Shown: piece by piece, positions 18,970-29,388 of the stretch
Layout: each line of letters begins with the position of its first letter
Position numbering within the stretch: the stretch's first letter is position 1
Source of the DNA: Kiloniella majae
Lineage (GTDB): Bacteria; Pseudomonadota; Alphaproteobacteria; Kiloniellales; Kiloniellaceae
DNA length: 64,000 nt
Assembly (NCBI RefSeq): GCF_002118315.1
Contig: NZ_MTSZ01000003.1
Span: 186,001-250,000 of the forward strand
Direction of reading: 5' to 3'
Notes under the pieces: model-generated
What the model was told of the DNA's origin: nothing
The model's database searches: none
The model's input: the letters and a program-made list of their open reading frames with translations, nothing else
Made by a program: the position numbers and the translations under genes

Positions 18970-19197
18970 TTAAGCTACGAACAGAAGGATCAGAGCAACT
19001 AGTAGAGAGAACAGTGCGATCGCTTCTGTAACAGCAAAGCCAATCCAGATGTTCGCACCAATTTCGTCTTTAGACGCTGGGTTGCGAGCGATGGACTGGA
19101 AGTAGCTAGCCCATACGTTACCAACACCAACACCTGCACCAATCATACCTAGAGTAGCAAGACCAGCACCAATGAGTTTTGCAGCTTCTGCTTCCAT
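18970..19197 (-). CDS. atpE: ATP synthase Fo subunit c
   Basis: 75 residues forming a two-helix hairpin. The glycine-rich first helix has GAGLATLGMIGAGVGVG, the polar loop has RNP (residues 38-40), and the second helix carries the proton-binding glutamate E58 in GFAVTEAIALF. No sodium-type ligand pattern is evident. It builds the rotating c-ring. Spaced 67 bp from atpB and 116 bp from b', gaps that may help adjust its higher stoichiometry. Confidence 0.97.
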   Translation of the reverse strand: MEAEAAKLIGAGLATLGMIGAGVGVGNVWASYFQSIARNPASKDEIGANIWIGFAVTEAIALFSLLVALILLFVA

Positions 19198-19264
19198 AAT
19201 TCTCGAGCTCCTTATAACGCTTGTGCGTTAGATAGATAAAAAAGTTACGATTTCCAAAAAGATC

Positions 19265-20002
19265 TTAGTGCAGATGGATCGCATCATGCAGGTAGATACA
19301 AGTCAGAATGGTGAAGACATACGCTTGTAAAGCCGCCACCAGGAATTCCAGCGCTGTAATGCCAACAAGCACGCCGAGCGGGATAAACCCAAACACACCG
19401 AGCATGATGACAAAGCCAGCGATGACCTTCAAAAGAACGTGGCCAACAACCATGTTCGCAAACAAACGAACAGAAAGGCTGATGGGTCGTGAAAGGTAAG
19501 AAACCAGTTCGATCGGGATAAGGATCACAGCCGTCCACAATGGCGCACCATGTGGGAAGAAGAGGCGAAGGAAGCCTGCTCCGTGGCGGGCGAACCCGAT
19601 GACAGTCACAGCCAGAAAAATAATTATTGCCATAGCAAAAGTTACGACGATGTGGCTGGTGAATGTAAAGGTACCCGGTACGAGACCGATTACGTTTCCA
19701 AAGAGGATGAACATGAACAGTGTAAAGACAAACGGGAAGTACTGACGTCCGGCTGAGCCGACGTTATCCCGGAGAAGGTTCGCAACCATCTCATAGCTCA
19801 TCTCTGCCATGCTTTGCCAACGACCGGGAACGAGTGCACGTCCACGTGTTGATCCTACAAGGAAAATTGTTACGAGTAGAACGCTCAGCGACATAAACAG
19901 TGCTGAGTTGGTAAAGGAGATATCGTAATTACCTAGTTGGATTGGTAAAAGAGTTGTTACCTCAAACTGGTGCATTGGGTCGATTGAACCACCTGATGCC
20001 AC
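19265..20002 (-). CDS. atpB: ATP synthase Fo subunit a
   Basis: 245 residues with five to six membrane spans. The essential stator arginine is in ISLSVRLFANMVVGH, and the final helix has ALEFLVAALQAYVFTILTCIYLHDA. It supplies the proton half-channels against the c-ring. The start is GTG at 20002 with GAGGGGAAA upstream; the first ATG is nine codons in. It follows atpI by 18 bp. Confidence 0.96.
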   Translation of the reverse strand: MASGGSIDPMHQFEVTTLLPIQLGNYDISFTNSALFMSLSVLLVTIFLVGSTRGRALVPGRWQSMAEMSYEMVANLLRDNVGSAGRQYFPFVFTLFMFILFGNVIGLVPGTFTFTSHIVVTFAMAIIIFLAVTVIGFARHGAGFLRLFFPHGAPLWTAVILIPIELVSYLSRPISLSVRLFANMVVGHVLLKVIAGFVIMLGVFGFIPLGVLVGITALEFLVAALQAYVFTILTCIYLHDAIHLH

Positions 20003-20020
20003 GAGCTTTCCCCTCTAATT

Positions 20021-20365
20021 TTACTCTGCGCGATCTTCGCGATTATCGCGAAAACGCTTTTTGTTTTCTAACTGTTTAGCAACCCTGACCACATTGGCAA
20101 AGGCTGCCCCGATACCTAGGAAGAAGAAAATGATCATCAACCAAGGTTTTGTCCCCAATAATTGATCGAGATAGTAACCTATCCCGAACCCCATTATCAG
20201 GGCTGCAACTATTTCTACCGATATGCGGAAACCTACCGCCATACCGCTTGCTGCATCAGCTCGGTTACTGGATTCAGGCTTGTTTACCTGATTTTGACGC
20301 TCGCGAGCCGCGCGCAGTCTTTTATCCAGGTCCGTCAAAGACGAACGATCTTCAGGTTCCGGCAT
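20021..20365 (-). CDS. atpI: AtpI family ATP synthase assembly protein
   Basis: 114 residues: a charged N-terminus (about 1-45, rich in R, D and S), then two membrane spans (VEIVAALIMGFGIGYYLD and PWLMIIFFFLGIGAAFANVVRV) and a basic tail. This is the usual alphaproteobacterial AtpI, thought to help c-ring assembly or cation supply. First gene of the Fo operon, 60 bp after a good promoter. Confidence 0.9.
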   Translation of the reverse strand: MPEPEDRSSLTDLDKRLRAARERQNQVNKPESSNRADAASGMAVGFRISVEIVAALIMGFGIGYYLDQLLGTKPWLMIIFFFLGIGAAFANVVRVAKQLENKKRFRDNREDRAE

Positions 20366-20427
20366 TTGATTAAGCCTTCCTGATGGCTACCATTTGAGCT
20401 GAAGTAGCACCTGTTAAACGCGGGCGC

Positions 20428-20457
20428 AACATACGTGGAGCATCATAGTTATGTCAA
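20428..20457 (-). promoter_or_regulatory. Sigma-70-type promoter of the atp operon
   Basis: On the - strand TTGACA (20457-20452), 18-base spacer, TATGTT (20433-20428). It lies about 60 bp before the atpI start, with start of transcription near 20421. Confidence 0.7.
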
Positions 20458-20632
20458 GAAAGAATCAGCCTTGATTTTGACCTAATTCCTATGGGGTCTT
20501 CTTCATATCCCCTCAGAGCTAAATGGATCAAGGTTTTTGTTACCTTTCTGTCCGCTATAAGGTTTTGAAAGAGAAGTGCTTTATTGTGCAACGCGAAAGA
20601 GCACAGTAGAGAAAACAGCGGAGGTATCAGTA

Positions 20633-23600
20633 TTAACTTTGTTGCTTCTTTTCCATCAAGTCATCTGCGGCTTCAAGGTTGACGGAAACGAGTTGGCTAA
20701 CGCCTCGCTCACTCATCGTGACACCAAACAGGCGCCGTACCCGCGCCATGGTCATACGGTGGTGCGAAATGATCAAGAAGCGGGTTGATGTACTGTGAAC
20801 AAGCTCTTCAACCAATTTGCAAAAACGGTCGACGTTAGCATCATCAAGCGGCGCATCAACCTCATCCAGAACGCAAATGGGGGCAGGATTGGTGAGGAAA
20901 ACAGCAAACAGAAGGGATAAAGCTGTCAGAGCTTGTTCGCCACCGGACAACAGTGACATGACTTGCAAACGCTTTCCGGGAGGACTGGCCATAATTTCCA
21001 GACCTGCCTGCAAAGGATCTTCTGCTTCGGTCAGCGTAAGGTGCGCGCGACCGCCCCCAAAAAGCCTGACAAATAGATCAGAGAAATGCGCGTTCACTAG
21101 GTCAAAGGCCTTGAGAAGTCGTTCGCGCCCTTCTTTGTTTAGATTGGCGATACCCTGTCTTAACTTTCCTATCGCAAGCAAAAGGTCTTCTTTGTCGTTC
21201 AGCATACCTTTGATTTGTTGGTCCAGTTCTTCTGCTTCCTGCTCAGCGCGAAGATTAACAGGGCCCATGTTATTGCGTTCATTCGTGAGGCGGTCATGTT
21301 TGCGGGTGACATCATCCCGAGGCGGAAGATCTTCACCGATTTGAATATCAGCGATGGAGAGGGCCTTCTCCAATGAACATCCCAAACGCTCTCTAACGCG
21401 ATCGATTAAAATCGCCATGGCCTGTTTGTTTTGTTCAACTGTAGATTCTGCACGTATCATTGCTTCTCGAGCCTGAGCAAGAAGCTGTTCCGATTCTCTC
21501 AATTGTCTGTCTGCTTCGGCTTGTTCAAGCTCAGCAGATCGTAAGTTTTCAGATGCTTTATTTCTTTCTGCTTCTGATTGGGTAATTACAGTGGCCAGTG
21601 CTTCTTTCTGTCTTTTGATTTCTTCAGGTTTGGTTTTCCAAACTTCTATTTCTGCCTCTGTACGTTTTATCCGGACATCAATTTCACTCAGATATTGTTT
21701 GGCTTCTTTTGTCCGGCGGGACCAAGAGCTCAATTCATTATCTATACTGACAAGTCGCTCACGTCGGGTTGTAATGTCACGTTTGATCTGTTCCAGCTTT
21801 CCGCGCTGGGATCCAAGGAGATTTCTTTCTGTCGAGAGCTTTCTTTGCAATTCGGCAAGTTGTTCTTTTTCCTGTTTTTGATCTGGTAGCGCTTCAATTT
21901 CAGCGATAATTGCTTTCTGCTGTTCATTAGTTTCCAGATTCTCACGAATTAGACGCTGTAAGTTTTCCTCTACGGCGGACAGTTGGGATGCGAGCTTTGC
22001 GTGCTTTTGAGCCAATGTTGTATGATGGTTATTGGCTGTCGACACTTTGTTATGAGCATTGTTCAGGGCTTGTCGGGCAAGCTTTTCATCCTCTAGACTT
22101 TTATCAAGTGCTTGCTTTGCAGCGATGAAATGCTCTTTCGCTTTTATACTGTGTGCTTCAATTCTGGTCTTTTCTTTCTCGAGCCCTTTCAGACGGTTTT
22201 TATATTCCAGTCTTACAGCTGCAGTTGAGGGGGCATCATCTCTGACGGTTAGTCCATCCCATCGCCAGAGGGTCCCTTCTTTTGATACCAGCCTTTGACC
22301 CGGAGCCAATTGGCTATAGAGGTCTTCATCAATACTGTGTGTTTCAACAATGCCTATCTGTGACAGCCGGGCATGAAGTCGATCTGGCGACTGCACAAAA
22401 TTGAGAAGAGGCACGATCTCTTTTGGTAGTGATGGAAGGTTTGTTCGCATAGGGATGTCGTGCCAGTGGGCAACAGCTTCTTCTTCTGATCCTGCGTTCA
22501 AGTCTTCGCCCAGGGCTGCACCTAAAGCTTTTTCATAGCCGGGTTTGACCGAGAGTTCGTCCAGAATTGGGTGTGAAGCGGAAGATGACGTGCCTCGTAA
22601 CAATTCATTCAGAGCACGAATTTCGGCAGAGATTTGATTGAGTTCGCTTTGGCTGTCCTGATTTGCATCACGAGCTTGTTCTTCCGCCTGACGTTTGTCT
22701 TGAACATCCTTTTCATGTTTATCCGATGTTTCTTTGGCTTGATTAAGCTTCTGTTCGGCAGTTTCCAGATCACGTTCTGCTTCGATAAGATTTGCGCGAC
22801 TTTCTTGCTGTGAGACGAGATGCTTGTGTTGGGATTCTTGCTGGCGCAGTTGTGACGATTGACGGTTTATCTGGTCTTTCAGTTCGTTTTGACGTCTTTT
22901 CAGGGCCGTCGATTGTGCTTCATTGGCTGCGATTTGACTGTTGATTTTAGAAATGGAGCGATCAATTTCTGAAATAGTTTGTGCATGTCTCTTGCATTCA
23001 CTTTCCAAATCTTGTTGATCTGTATGTACTGACTTGTTTTTCTCTTCAATATCAGCTTTTTCTTGTTTTAGCCGCTCTTCAGCCTCTAACGCATCGGCGT
23101 TGATGTTTGTTGCCCGTTCTCTGTCTTTCTTGAGTTGCGACAGGAGTTCTGTCGATTTGTTGAGGGCATCAATTGCTTGCTCTTCTTCTCTTTCAAGCGT
23201 TTCCTGATTAATCAGTAATCTTTGATGTCTTGAAGACTGTGATGTTTCTGCTTCTCGCAAGGCGGGTAAACTGGCGGCGATATCGACTTGGATACGAGAT
23301 TTTTGTGCCGTGATTGTTGTTTTTTCAGAAACGTCTTTCTGGGCTGCTTTTAAGGTATCAAGGGCATCGCCTTGCGCTTTTTTTGCATCGACTGATTCGT
23401 AATGCAGAAGAATTGCTTCGTGTTGCCGAATAAGTTGGGCAAGATTTCTGTAGCGATTTGCTTGTCGGGCCTGTTTTTTTAAGCCCTGTAGCTGTGTATC
23501 CAGTGTTGTGATGACATCTTCGAGGCGTTCTAGGTTTGTTTCGGCTGCTCTCAATCGCAGCTCTGCCTCGTGTCGGCGAGAATGTAGCCCGGTTATGCCA

Positions 23601-24106
23601 GCTGCTTCCTCCAGTAGACCACGTCTACTTGTGGGCTTGGCGTTGATGATTTCGCCAATTCGGCCTTGGCTGACCAAAGCTGTTGATTGTGATCCGCTTG
23701 CCGCGTCAGCAAACAAAAGTTGAACATCACGGGCGCGGACATCCTTGCCATTTACCTTGTAATTGGAACCGCTCCCCCGGGATATTCGGCGAACCACTTC
23801 GATATCATCGTATTCGTTAAAAGCGGCTGGGGCTGTTCTGTCTCGATTGTCCAGTAATAGTGATACTTCAGCGATATTTCTTGCGGGGCGCGTGGCAGAT
23901 CCGGCGAAGATAACATCATCCATTTCGCTGCCGCGCATGCGTTTGGCTGATGTTTCACCCATAACCCAGCGCAGGGCTTCGACGAGGTTTGACTTTCCGC
24001 ACCCGTTGGGGCCAACAATCCCGGTCATGCCGGACGAGATCAGTAGCTCTGTCTGATCAACAAAGGACTTAAAGCCGCTGAGTCGTAGTTTGTTAAACTG
24101 AACCAA
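20633..24106 (-). CDS. smc: Chromosome segregation ATPase SMC
   Basis: 1157 residues. Walker A GPNGCGKS at 32-39 and N-terminal LRLSGFKSFVD. Long coiled coils flank a hinge domain (about 505-640, containing LSVKPGYEKALGAALGEDL). A C-terminal head follows with the signature LLSGGEQALTALSLLF and Walker B ICVLDEVDAPLDD. It organises and segregates chromosomes as a condensin with ScpA/ScpB, which are not in the window. The start is TTG (then GTT CAG TTT), with AGGGA about 10 bp upstream, and gives the usual MVQF N-terminus. Downstream of dsbA but separated from it by a terminator. Confidence 0.97.
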   Translation of the reverse strand: MVQFNKLRLSGFKSFVDQTELLISSGMTGIVGPNGCGKSNLVEALRWVMGETSAKRMRGSEMDDVIFAGSATRPARNIAEVSLLLDNRDRTAPAAFNEYDDIEVVRRISRGSGSNYKVNGKDVRARDVQLLFADAASGSQSTALVSQGRIGEIINAKPTSRRGLLEEAAGITGLHSRRHEAELRLRAAETNLERLEDVITTLDTQLQGLKKQARQANRYRNLAQLIRQHEAILLHYESVDAKKAQGDALDTLKAAQKDVSEKTTITAQKSRIQVDIAASLPALREAETSQSSRHQRLLINQETLEREEEQAIDALNKSTELLSQLKKDRERATNINADALEAEERLKQEKADIEEKNKSVHTDQQDLESECKRHAQTISEIDRSISKINSQIAANEAQSTALKRRQNELKDQINRQSSQLRQQESQHKHLVSQQESRANLIEAERDLETAEQKLNQAKETSDKHEKDVQDKRQAEEQARDANQDSQSELNQISAEIRALNELLRGTSSSASHPILDELSVKPGYEKALGAALGEDLNAGSEEEAVAHWHDIPMRTNLPSLPKEIVPLLNFVQSPDRLHARLSQIGIVETHSIDEDLYSQLAPGQRLVSKEGTLWRWDGLTVRDDAPSTAAVRLEYKNRLKGLEKEKTRIEAHSIKAKEHFIAAKQALDKSLEDEKLARQALNNAHNKVSTANNHHTTLAQKHAKLASQLSAVEENLQRLIRENLETNEQQKAIIAEIEALPDQKQEKEQLAELQRKLSTERNLLGSQRGKLEQIKRDITTRRERLVSIDNELSSWSRRTKEAKQYLSEIDVRIKRTEAEIEVWKTKPEEIKRQKEALATVITQSEAERNKASENLRSAELEQAEADRQLRESEQLLAQAREAMIRAESTVEQNKQAMAILIDRVRERLGCSLEKALSIADIQIGEDLPPRDDVTRKHDRLTNERNNMGPVNLRAEQEAEELDQQIKGMLNDKEDLLLAIGKLRQGIANLNKEGRERLLKAFDLVNAHFSDLFVRLFGGGRAHLTLTEAEDPLQAGLEIMASPPGKRLQVMSLLSGGEQALTALSLLFAVFLTNPAPICVLDEVDAPLDDANVDRFCKLVEELVHSTSTRFLIISHHRMTMARVRRLFGVTMSERGVSQLVSVNLEAADDLMEKKQQS

Positions 24107-24267
24107 CGATTGCGAATCCCTGATATGGTTTATTGCCCCCCCACAAGGTCAGTTTTATCATTGAGGCAGATATTCTGAAGCCTTGAGTAAGCACCGTTTT
24201 TTCGGTTGTCATGCTGAAAACTGTAACGCTATCAACAATCTTCTGCAACAGTCTCGGATTAGGGGTG

Positions 24268-24300
24268 CAAAAAAGGCCCCATGATGAACATGAGGCCTTT
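24268..24300 (-). terminator. Terminator after the dsbA-like gene
   Basis: On the - strand AAAGGCCTCAT, short loop, ATGGGGCCTTT then a run of T. One internal mismatch. It lies 28 bp after the dsbA-like stop and isolates it from smc. Confidence 0.85.
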
Positions 24301-24327
24301 GCGTGTTTGAAATGGGATTTCTGTTTA

Positions 24328-24945
24328 TTAGGAAGCGTCTTCCAGAAGGTCATTCATAGCATCGTAATCGCGTCCGCCAGCAAAGACTTCACCGTTGATG
24401 ACAAAGCTTGGCGTTGAGTTAATACCAAAAGATGTTTTGCCTTCTTGTGCCTGTGTCACAATGCGGCGCAACGTTGCTTCGTCATTAAAACATTCTTCGA
24501 AACGCTCTTTGCTCATGCCTGCAAGAAGAGCCATTTTTTGGAGACCTTCTTTTGCAGCGCCGTCGAAGGCCCAAGTCTGTTGTTGCTGAAACAGTAAATC
24601 GAGGAAAGAGAAGTATCGATCACCTTCTAGGCATTCGGCAACGGCTGCCCCGCGCAAGGCGACACCATCCAACGGCATGTGACGATAAACCAGTCGCGCT
24701 TTTCCTGTATCTATCCAGTTCTTTTTGATGTCGGGCATCGTTTCGGTATGGAAAGTAGCGCAGTGCGGGCAAGTCAGTGACGCATATTCAATCAGTGTAA
24801 CGGGCGCATTCTTATCGCCGAGAATACGGTCATTTTCTGTCACTTCGCCAGCGGCTTGGGCTGATGAAATATTGGTGAGGGAAGCGGCCAGCGGAAAGCT
24901 GAATGCAAAGGCCGCTGCGTTGCGGATAAAAAGCCGTCTGTTCAT
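24328..24945 (-). CDS. DsbA-family thiol:disulfide protein
   Basis: 205 residues. Signal peptide (RRLFIRNAAAFAFSFPLAASL, twin-arginine-like RR at the start), then a thioredoxin fold with C59-P-H-C62 in YASLTCPHCATFH and the cis-proline region GINSTPSFVINGEVFAG. It belongs to the DsbA/DsbG-like single-domain group (thioredoxin_4) often found beside smc and mutY in alphaproteobacteria. It likely oxidises or isomerises periplasmic cysteines. It is 109 bp downstream of the DUF721 gene on the same strand. Confidence 0.92.
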   Translation of the reverse strand: MNRRLFIRNAAAFAFSFPLAASLTNISSAQAAGEVTENDRILGDKNAPVTLIEYASLTCPHCATFHTETMPDIKKNWIDTGKARLVYRHMPLDGVALRGAAVAECLEGDRYFSFLDLLFQQQQTWAFDGAAKEGLQKMALLAGMSKERFEECFNDEATLRRIVTQAQEGKTSFGINSTPSFVINGEVFAGGRDYDAMNDLLEDAS

Positions 24946-25054
24946 TGTCTGTAATGTTCCTGAACTGCGAAGTCTGAGTAGAAATCTATATAAATTTGTT
25001 CTTACCCTAGTCTAGAGACAACTATGGCGGCAATAGGGCAATGTGCCTCGTTCA

Positions 25055-25612
25055 CTATTTGTTGATCTTGTTTTTGGCGCGGGTTGTCGCCGCCAATCGT
25101 TCCAGGGATGTTCGCAAGGCTTCATTTTCTACATTAGAGAACTCGCTTTTTATATCCTGTTGTTCTTTGGTGGTGAGCTTGGGGAGTTCTGGTGCTTGTT
25201 TTTTTTCAGGTTTATACAAAGGTCCCTGTTGAAGGGATATGCGCGCAATTGCGCGGTAGCCAAAGTGACTGTTGACGCGTTCGATGACCTGGGGTGTTTG
25301 CTGTTGGATTGCAAGTGCAAAAGCTGGGTCAGCCTTAATGAGAAGAGTGCCATCGTTTCTGATGCCTTGACTGGGGTAACGTAATTTTACGGGCAGGCAT
25401 TGGTCCGCCAGCTCTTTGCCGACAATCATGGCCCAGTCTTCAATGAGGCCAGCTTCTGCAAAACCACGCTTGCCGGTAATTCTTTTTGTAAGCTTGGGTA
25501 GCGTTGCTGCGATCGGCTGCATGGATTTACGCCGACGGCTTGAAACCTCTGGAATCTTGGTTTCTTTTTTTTGCGCGCTTTTTGCTTTTTTAGGCTTGGT
25601 TGTTTTTACCAT
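25055..25612 (-). CDS. DUF721 / DciA-like protein
   Basis: 185 residues. A lysine-rich, probably disordered N-terminus (1-35) precedes the DUF721 domain (about 38-130: LTKRITGKRGFAEAGLIEDWAMIVG and LLIKADPAFALAIQQQTPQVIERVNSHFGYRAI). A C-terminal tail follows. DUF721 proteins include DciA, the helicase loader or operator used by bacteria that lack DnaC; assignment to that exact role is inference. It is divergent from mutY and upstream of dsbA. Confidence 0.85.
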   Translation of the reverse strand: MVKTTKPKKAKSAQKKETKIPEVSSRRRKSMQPIAATLPKLTKRITGKRGFAEAGLIEDWAMIVGKELADQCLPVKLRYPSQGIRNDGTLLIKADPAFALAIQQQTPQVIERVNSHFGYRAIARISLQQGPLYKPEKKQAPELPKLTTKEQQDIKSEFSNVENEALRTSLERLAATTRAKNKINK

Positions 25613-25820
25613 TGATGGTCAGAGTGCCTTGATCACCGAGTTTGTCGTGTTTTCTATTATTATTACGCTCTTCTTTAGTTGATCTAATCGTGGTTGGGAA
25701 GGAGTATAGCGCAGAGATCGGGTAAAAACAGAACCGATTCGTGAATTTAAGGCGTAAAAGCGGTTTGGGGCATATTTCCTAGGCTGAGATAAGTGAATAC
25801 AGGTTACTTTTTTGGTTCAA

Positions 25821-26888
25821 ATGATCGCAGAAGAACTCTTGCCTTGGTACGATAGGCATGCCCGTGAGCTACCATGGCGTCTGTCACCACGACAGAAACG
25901 TGACAATCCTGAAATACTTTTTGCAGATCCTTATCGTGTGTGGCTGAGTGAAATAATGCTCCAGCAGACAACGGTTGCGACTGTTAAGGGCTATTATGAA
26001 AAGTTTCTGACTTCCTGGCCGACGGTTCAGGATTTGGCCAGAGAAGAGTTGGACAATGTGCTTAGCGCCTGGGCTGGCCTTGGGTATTACGCAAGAGCGC
26101 GTAATTTGCACAAGTGCGCCAAGGTTGTTGCAGAGGAATTGGATGGCGTTTTCCCCAATACAGAAGTGGAATTATTAAAACTCCCTGGTGTTGGCCCTTA
26201 TACTGCGGCTGCAATTGCGGCGATTGCCTTTGATCGCCCGGCTGCAGTTGTTGATGGTAATGTTGAGCGTGTGATTGCCCGATACTATGCGCTTGAAGAT
26301 CCTTTGCCGGCTGTTAAGCCCGAGATGAAAAAATGTGCTCAGCAGCAGACGCCGAATAAGCGAGCTGGAGACTATGCGCAGGCAATGATGGATTTGGGGG
26401 CAACTATATGTACGCCGAGATCGCCGGGATGTGTGATTTGCCCAATTCAAGCTGCTTGTCTGGCGAGAAAGTCCGGAATTGCAGAAGCTTTACCCAAGAA
26501 AGCGCCCAAAAAAGAAAAGCCTACCCGTCGTGCCTATGCCTATCTTTTGTTATCAGAAGAGAAGGGGGCCCTATTAAGGCGGAGACCTGAAAAGGGGTTG
26601 CTGGGCGGAATGACAGAAGTACCAACAGGGGACTGGATAGAGCGGGGGGACGCAGAGCGAAATCCTGAGTTCGATCAATTGGCACAATGGACGGAGCTAG
26701 ATGGTATTGTGAAGCATACCTTCACACATTTTCATTTCGAGATCACTGTTCTGACCGCAAAGCGATCTCAAAACTTAGATGAGGTGGCTGAGGCTGTGCA
26801 GGGAAAATGGGCACATAAATCAGATTTTGCTGCACTAGCCCTGCCGACGGTGATGAAAAAAATCCTTCGTCATGCTGATTATATGTAG
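25821..26888 (+). CDS. mutY: A/G-specific adenine glycosylase MutY
   Basis: 355 residues from ATG 25821. A TTG at 25812 with AGG 8 bp upstream would add three residues and cannot be excluded. HhH-GPD domain: catalytic E44 (LSEIMLQQT), hairpin LPGVGPYTAAAIAAIAF, catalytic D145 (VVDGNVERV). The 4Fe-4S loop has C197, C204, C207 and C213 with the exact C-x6-C-x2-C-x5-C spacing. A NUDIX-like C-terminal 8-oxoG recognition domain (about 225-350) carries KHTFTHFHFEITV. It removes adenine mispaired with 8-oxoguanine. Confidence 0.97.
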   Translation: MIAEELLPWYDRHARELPWRLSPRQKRDNPEILFADPYRVWLSEIMLQQTTVATVKGYYEKFLTSWPTVQDLAREELDNVLSAWAGLGYYARARNLHKCAKVVAEELDGVFPNTEVELLKLPGVGPYTAAAIAAIAFDRPAAVVDGNVERVIARYYALEDPLPAVKPEMKKCAQQQTPNKRAGDYAQAMMDLGATICTPRSPGCVICPIQAACLARKSGIAEALPKKAPKKEKPTRRAYAYLLLSEEKGALLRRRPEKGLLGGMTEVPTGDWIERGDAERNPEFDQLAQWTELDGIVKHTFTHFHFEITVLTAKRSQNLDEVAEAVQGKWAHKSDFAALALPTVMKKILRHADYM

Positions 26889-26981
26889 AGGAATTAATGA
26901 TTAATAATGGTGATGGGATGGATATTCTAAAGATTATCTTTCTCTGGATTTGCGTAATCTTGTAATTATAGAAGGTAGATT

Positions 26982-27500
26982 ATGGCTATTCCGCAATGCA
27001 AGGAAGAGCTGATCGTAGCGATTCATAATAACCATGCAAAGTTAGATAAGGCTCTGTCACAGATTCCTCTGGATCTTGTCTATGAAAAAACACTCGATGG
27101 TCATCGAAAAAATACGAAGATGAGTGTGGCTAATCTTGTGTCGTATCTTGTGGGGTGGAATGAACTTATTTTGAAATGGTTATCACGATTTGATGCTGGG
27201 CAAGAAATTGATTTCCCGGAAACCGGATATAAGTGGAATGAGCTGGGCAAGTTGGCCGAAAAATTTTATATCGACTATGAAGACCTGACATACCCGTTGC
27301 TTTTAGAAGAACTTGGCAAGGTAAAAGAGCAAATCGTTAACAGTGTTCAAGGAAGGGCTGATGAAGAATTGTACGGCTGTCCCTGGTACGAAAAATGGAC
27401 AATGGGGCGTATGATACAATTGAACACGTCTTCACCCTATAATAATGCCAGGCTGCGAGTACAAAGGTGGCGCAAAGAAAATATGCCTGCACCCAAATGA
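26982..27500 (+). CDS. ClbS/DfsB family (DUF1706) four-helix protein
   Basis: 172 residues. It has the ClbS/DfsB signs: early KEELIVAIHNNHAKLDKAL, then MSVANLVSYLVGWNELILKWL, YKWNELGKLAEKFY and a C-terminal KWTMGRMIQLNTSSPYNNARLRVQRWRK. The family has a DinB-like four-helix fold. ClbS itself inactivates colibactin by opening its cyclopropane, but most members are uncharacterised. GAAGGT precedes the ATG. It lies between mutY and convergent ccrM. A nested inverted repeat spans its stop codon. Confidence 0.85.
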   Translation: MAIPQCKEELIVAIHNNHAKLDKALSQIPLDLVYEKTLDGHRKNTKMSVANLVSYLVGWNELILKWLSRFDAGQEIDFPETGYKWNELGKLAEKFYIDYEDLTYPLLLEELGKVKEQIVNSVQGRADEELYGCPWYEKWTMGRMIQLNTSSPYNNARLRVQRWRKENMPAPK

Positions 27501-27528
27501 TCCCTGTGATCATATTAATGCAGGCATA
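27482..27528. repeat. Nested inverted repeat at the ClbS-like gene end
   Basis: Outer arms TATGCCTGCA (27482-27491) and TGCAGGCATA (27519-27528) are perfect over 10 bp. They enclose inner arms ATGATC and GATCAT (27497-27502, 27508-27513). It covers the stop codon and has no T run. It may be a 3' processing or termination structure. Confidence 0.6.
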
Positions 27529-27558
27529 CCATTGACACTGTCTAAAGAAATAAGAGCT

Positions 27559-28729
<1,171 letters not shown>

Positions 28730-28749
<20 letters not shown>

Positions 28750-29377
28750 GTTCTCTTATTGGACGAAATGTGCGGCGGTGTGCCGGGGTAACCCCAAGAT
28801 CTAGTAGTGCGGCCCTGTGTTGGGCGGTTCCGTAGCCCTGATTTTTTTCCCAACCGTAACCCGGGAATTGAATCGATAGTTCAAACATCTGATGATCCCG
28901 ATTCACTTTTGCAATGATAGAGGCTGCTGCGATAGACAGGCTGATGCTATCCCCTTTTATCACTGCTTTTGCCGGGTAAGGGAGCTTGGGGATCTTGTTG
29001 CCATCAATCAAAATGGCCTGAGGAGTGATAGATAGGTTAGAGACTGCACGTTGCATAGCCAGCATGGATGCCTGAAGAATATTCAGTTCGTCGATCTCTT
29101 CACAGCTGGCTTCGCCTAGGGCGAGATTAATAACGCCTTGTTGATGCAAATCATAAAGCTCATCGTTTATATCTTCTCGTTTTTTGATTGAAAGCTTTTT
29201 GGAATCATCGAGCTTTGTGATCAGGTTTTGTGGTAATTTCTCGCGATCAAGCCATGCTGCCCCGGCAACGACGGGCCCGGCCCATGGACCGCGCCCGACT
29301 TCGTCAACGCCGACAACTACGGCGTTGTTAATCCCGAGGTCATGATCAAGCTCTTGTTCTCTTGAAAAGTCAGGCAT
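28730..29377 (-). CDS. rnhB: Ribonuclease HII
   Basis: 215 residues. Catalytic D25 and E26 in VVGVDEVGRGPWAGPVVAG; the later LIDGNKIPKL supplies the third acidic residue and SIAAASIIAKVNRDHQM the conserved downstream block. It cleaves at ribonucleotides in DNA and in RNA-DNA hybrids. The gene lies 11 bp after the antiporter gene and just upstream of ccrM, an order common in alphaproteobacteria. Together with rnhA at 8.3 kb the strain has both RNase H types. Confidence 0.97.
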
Positions 29378-29388
29378 TTGTTTGTGTA

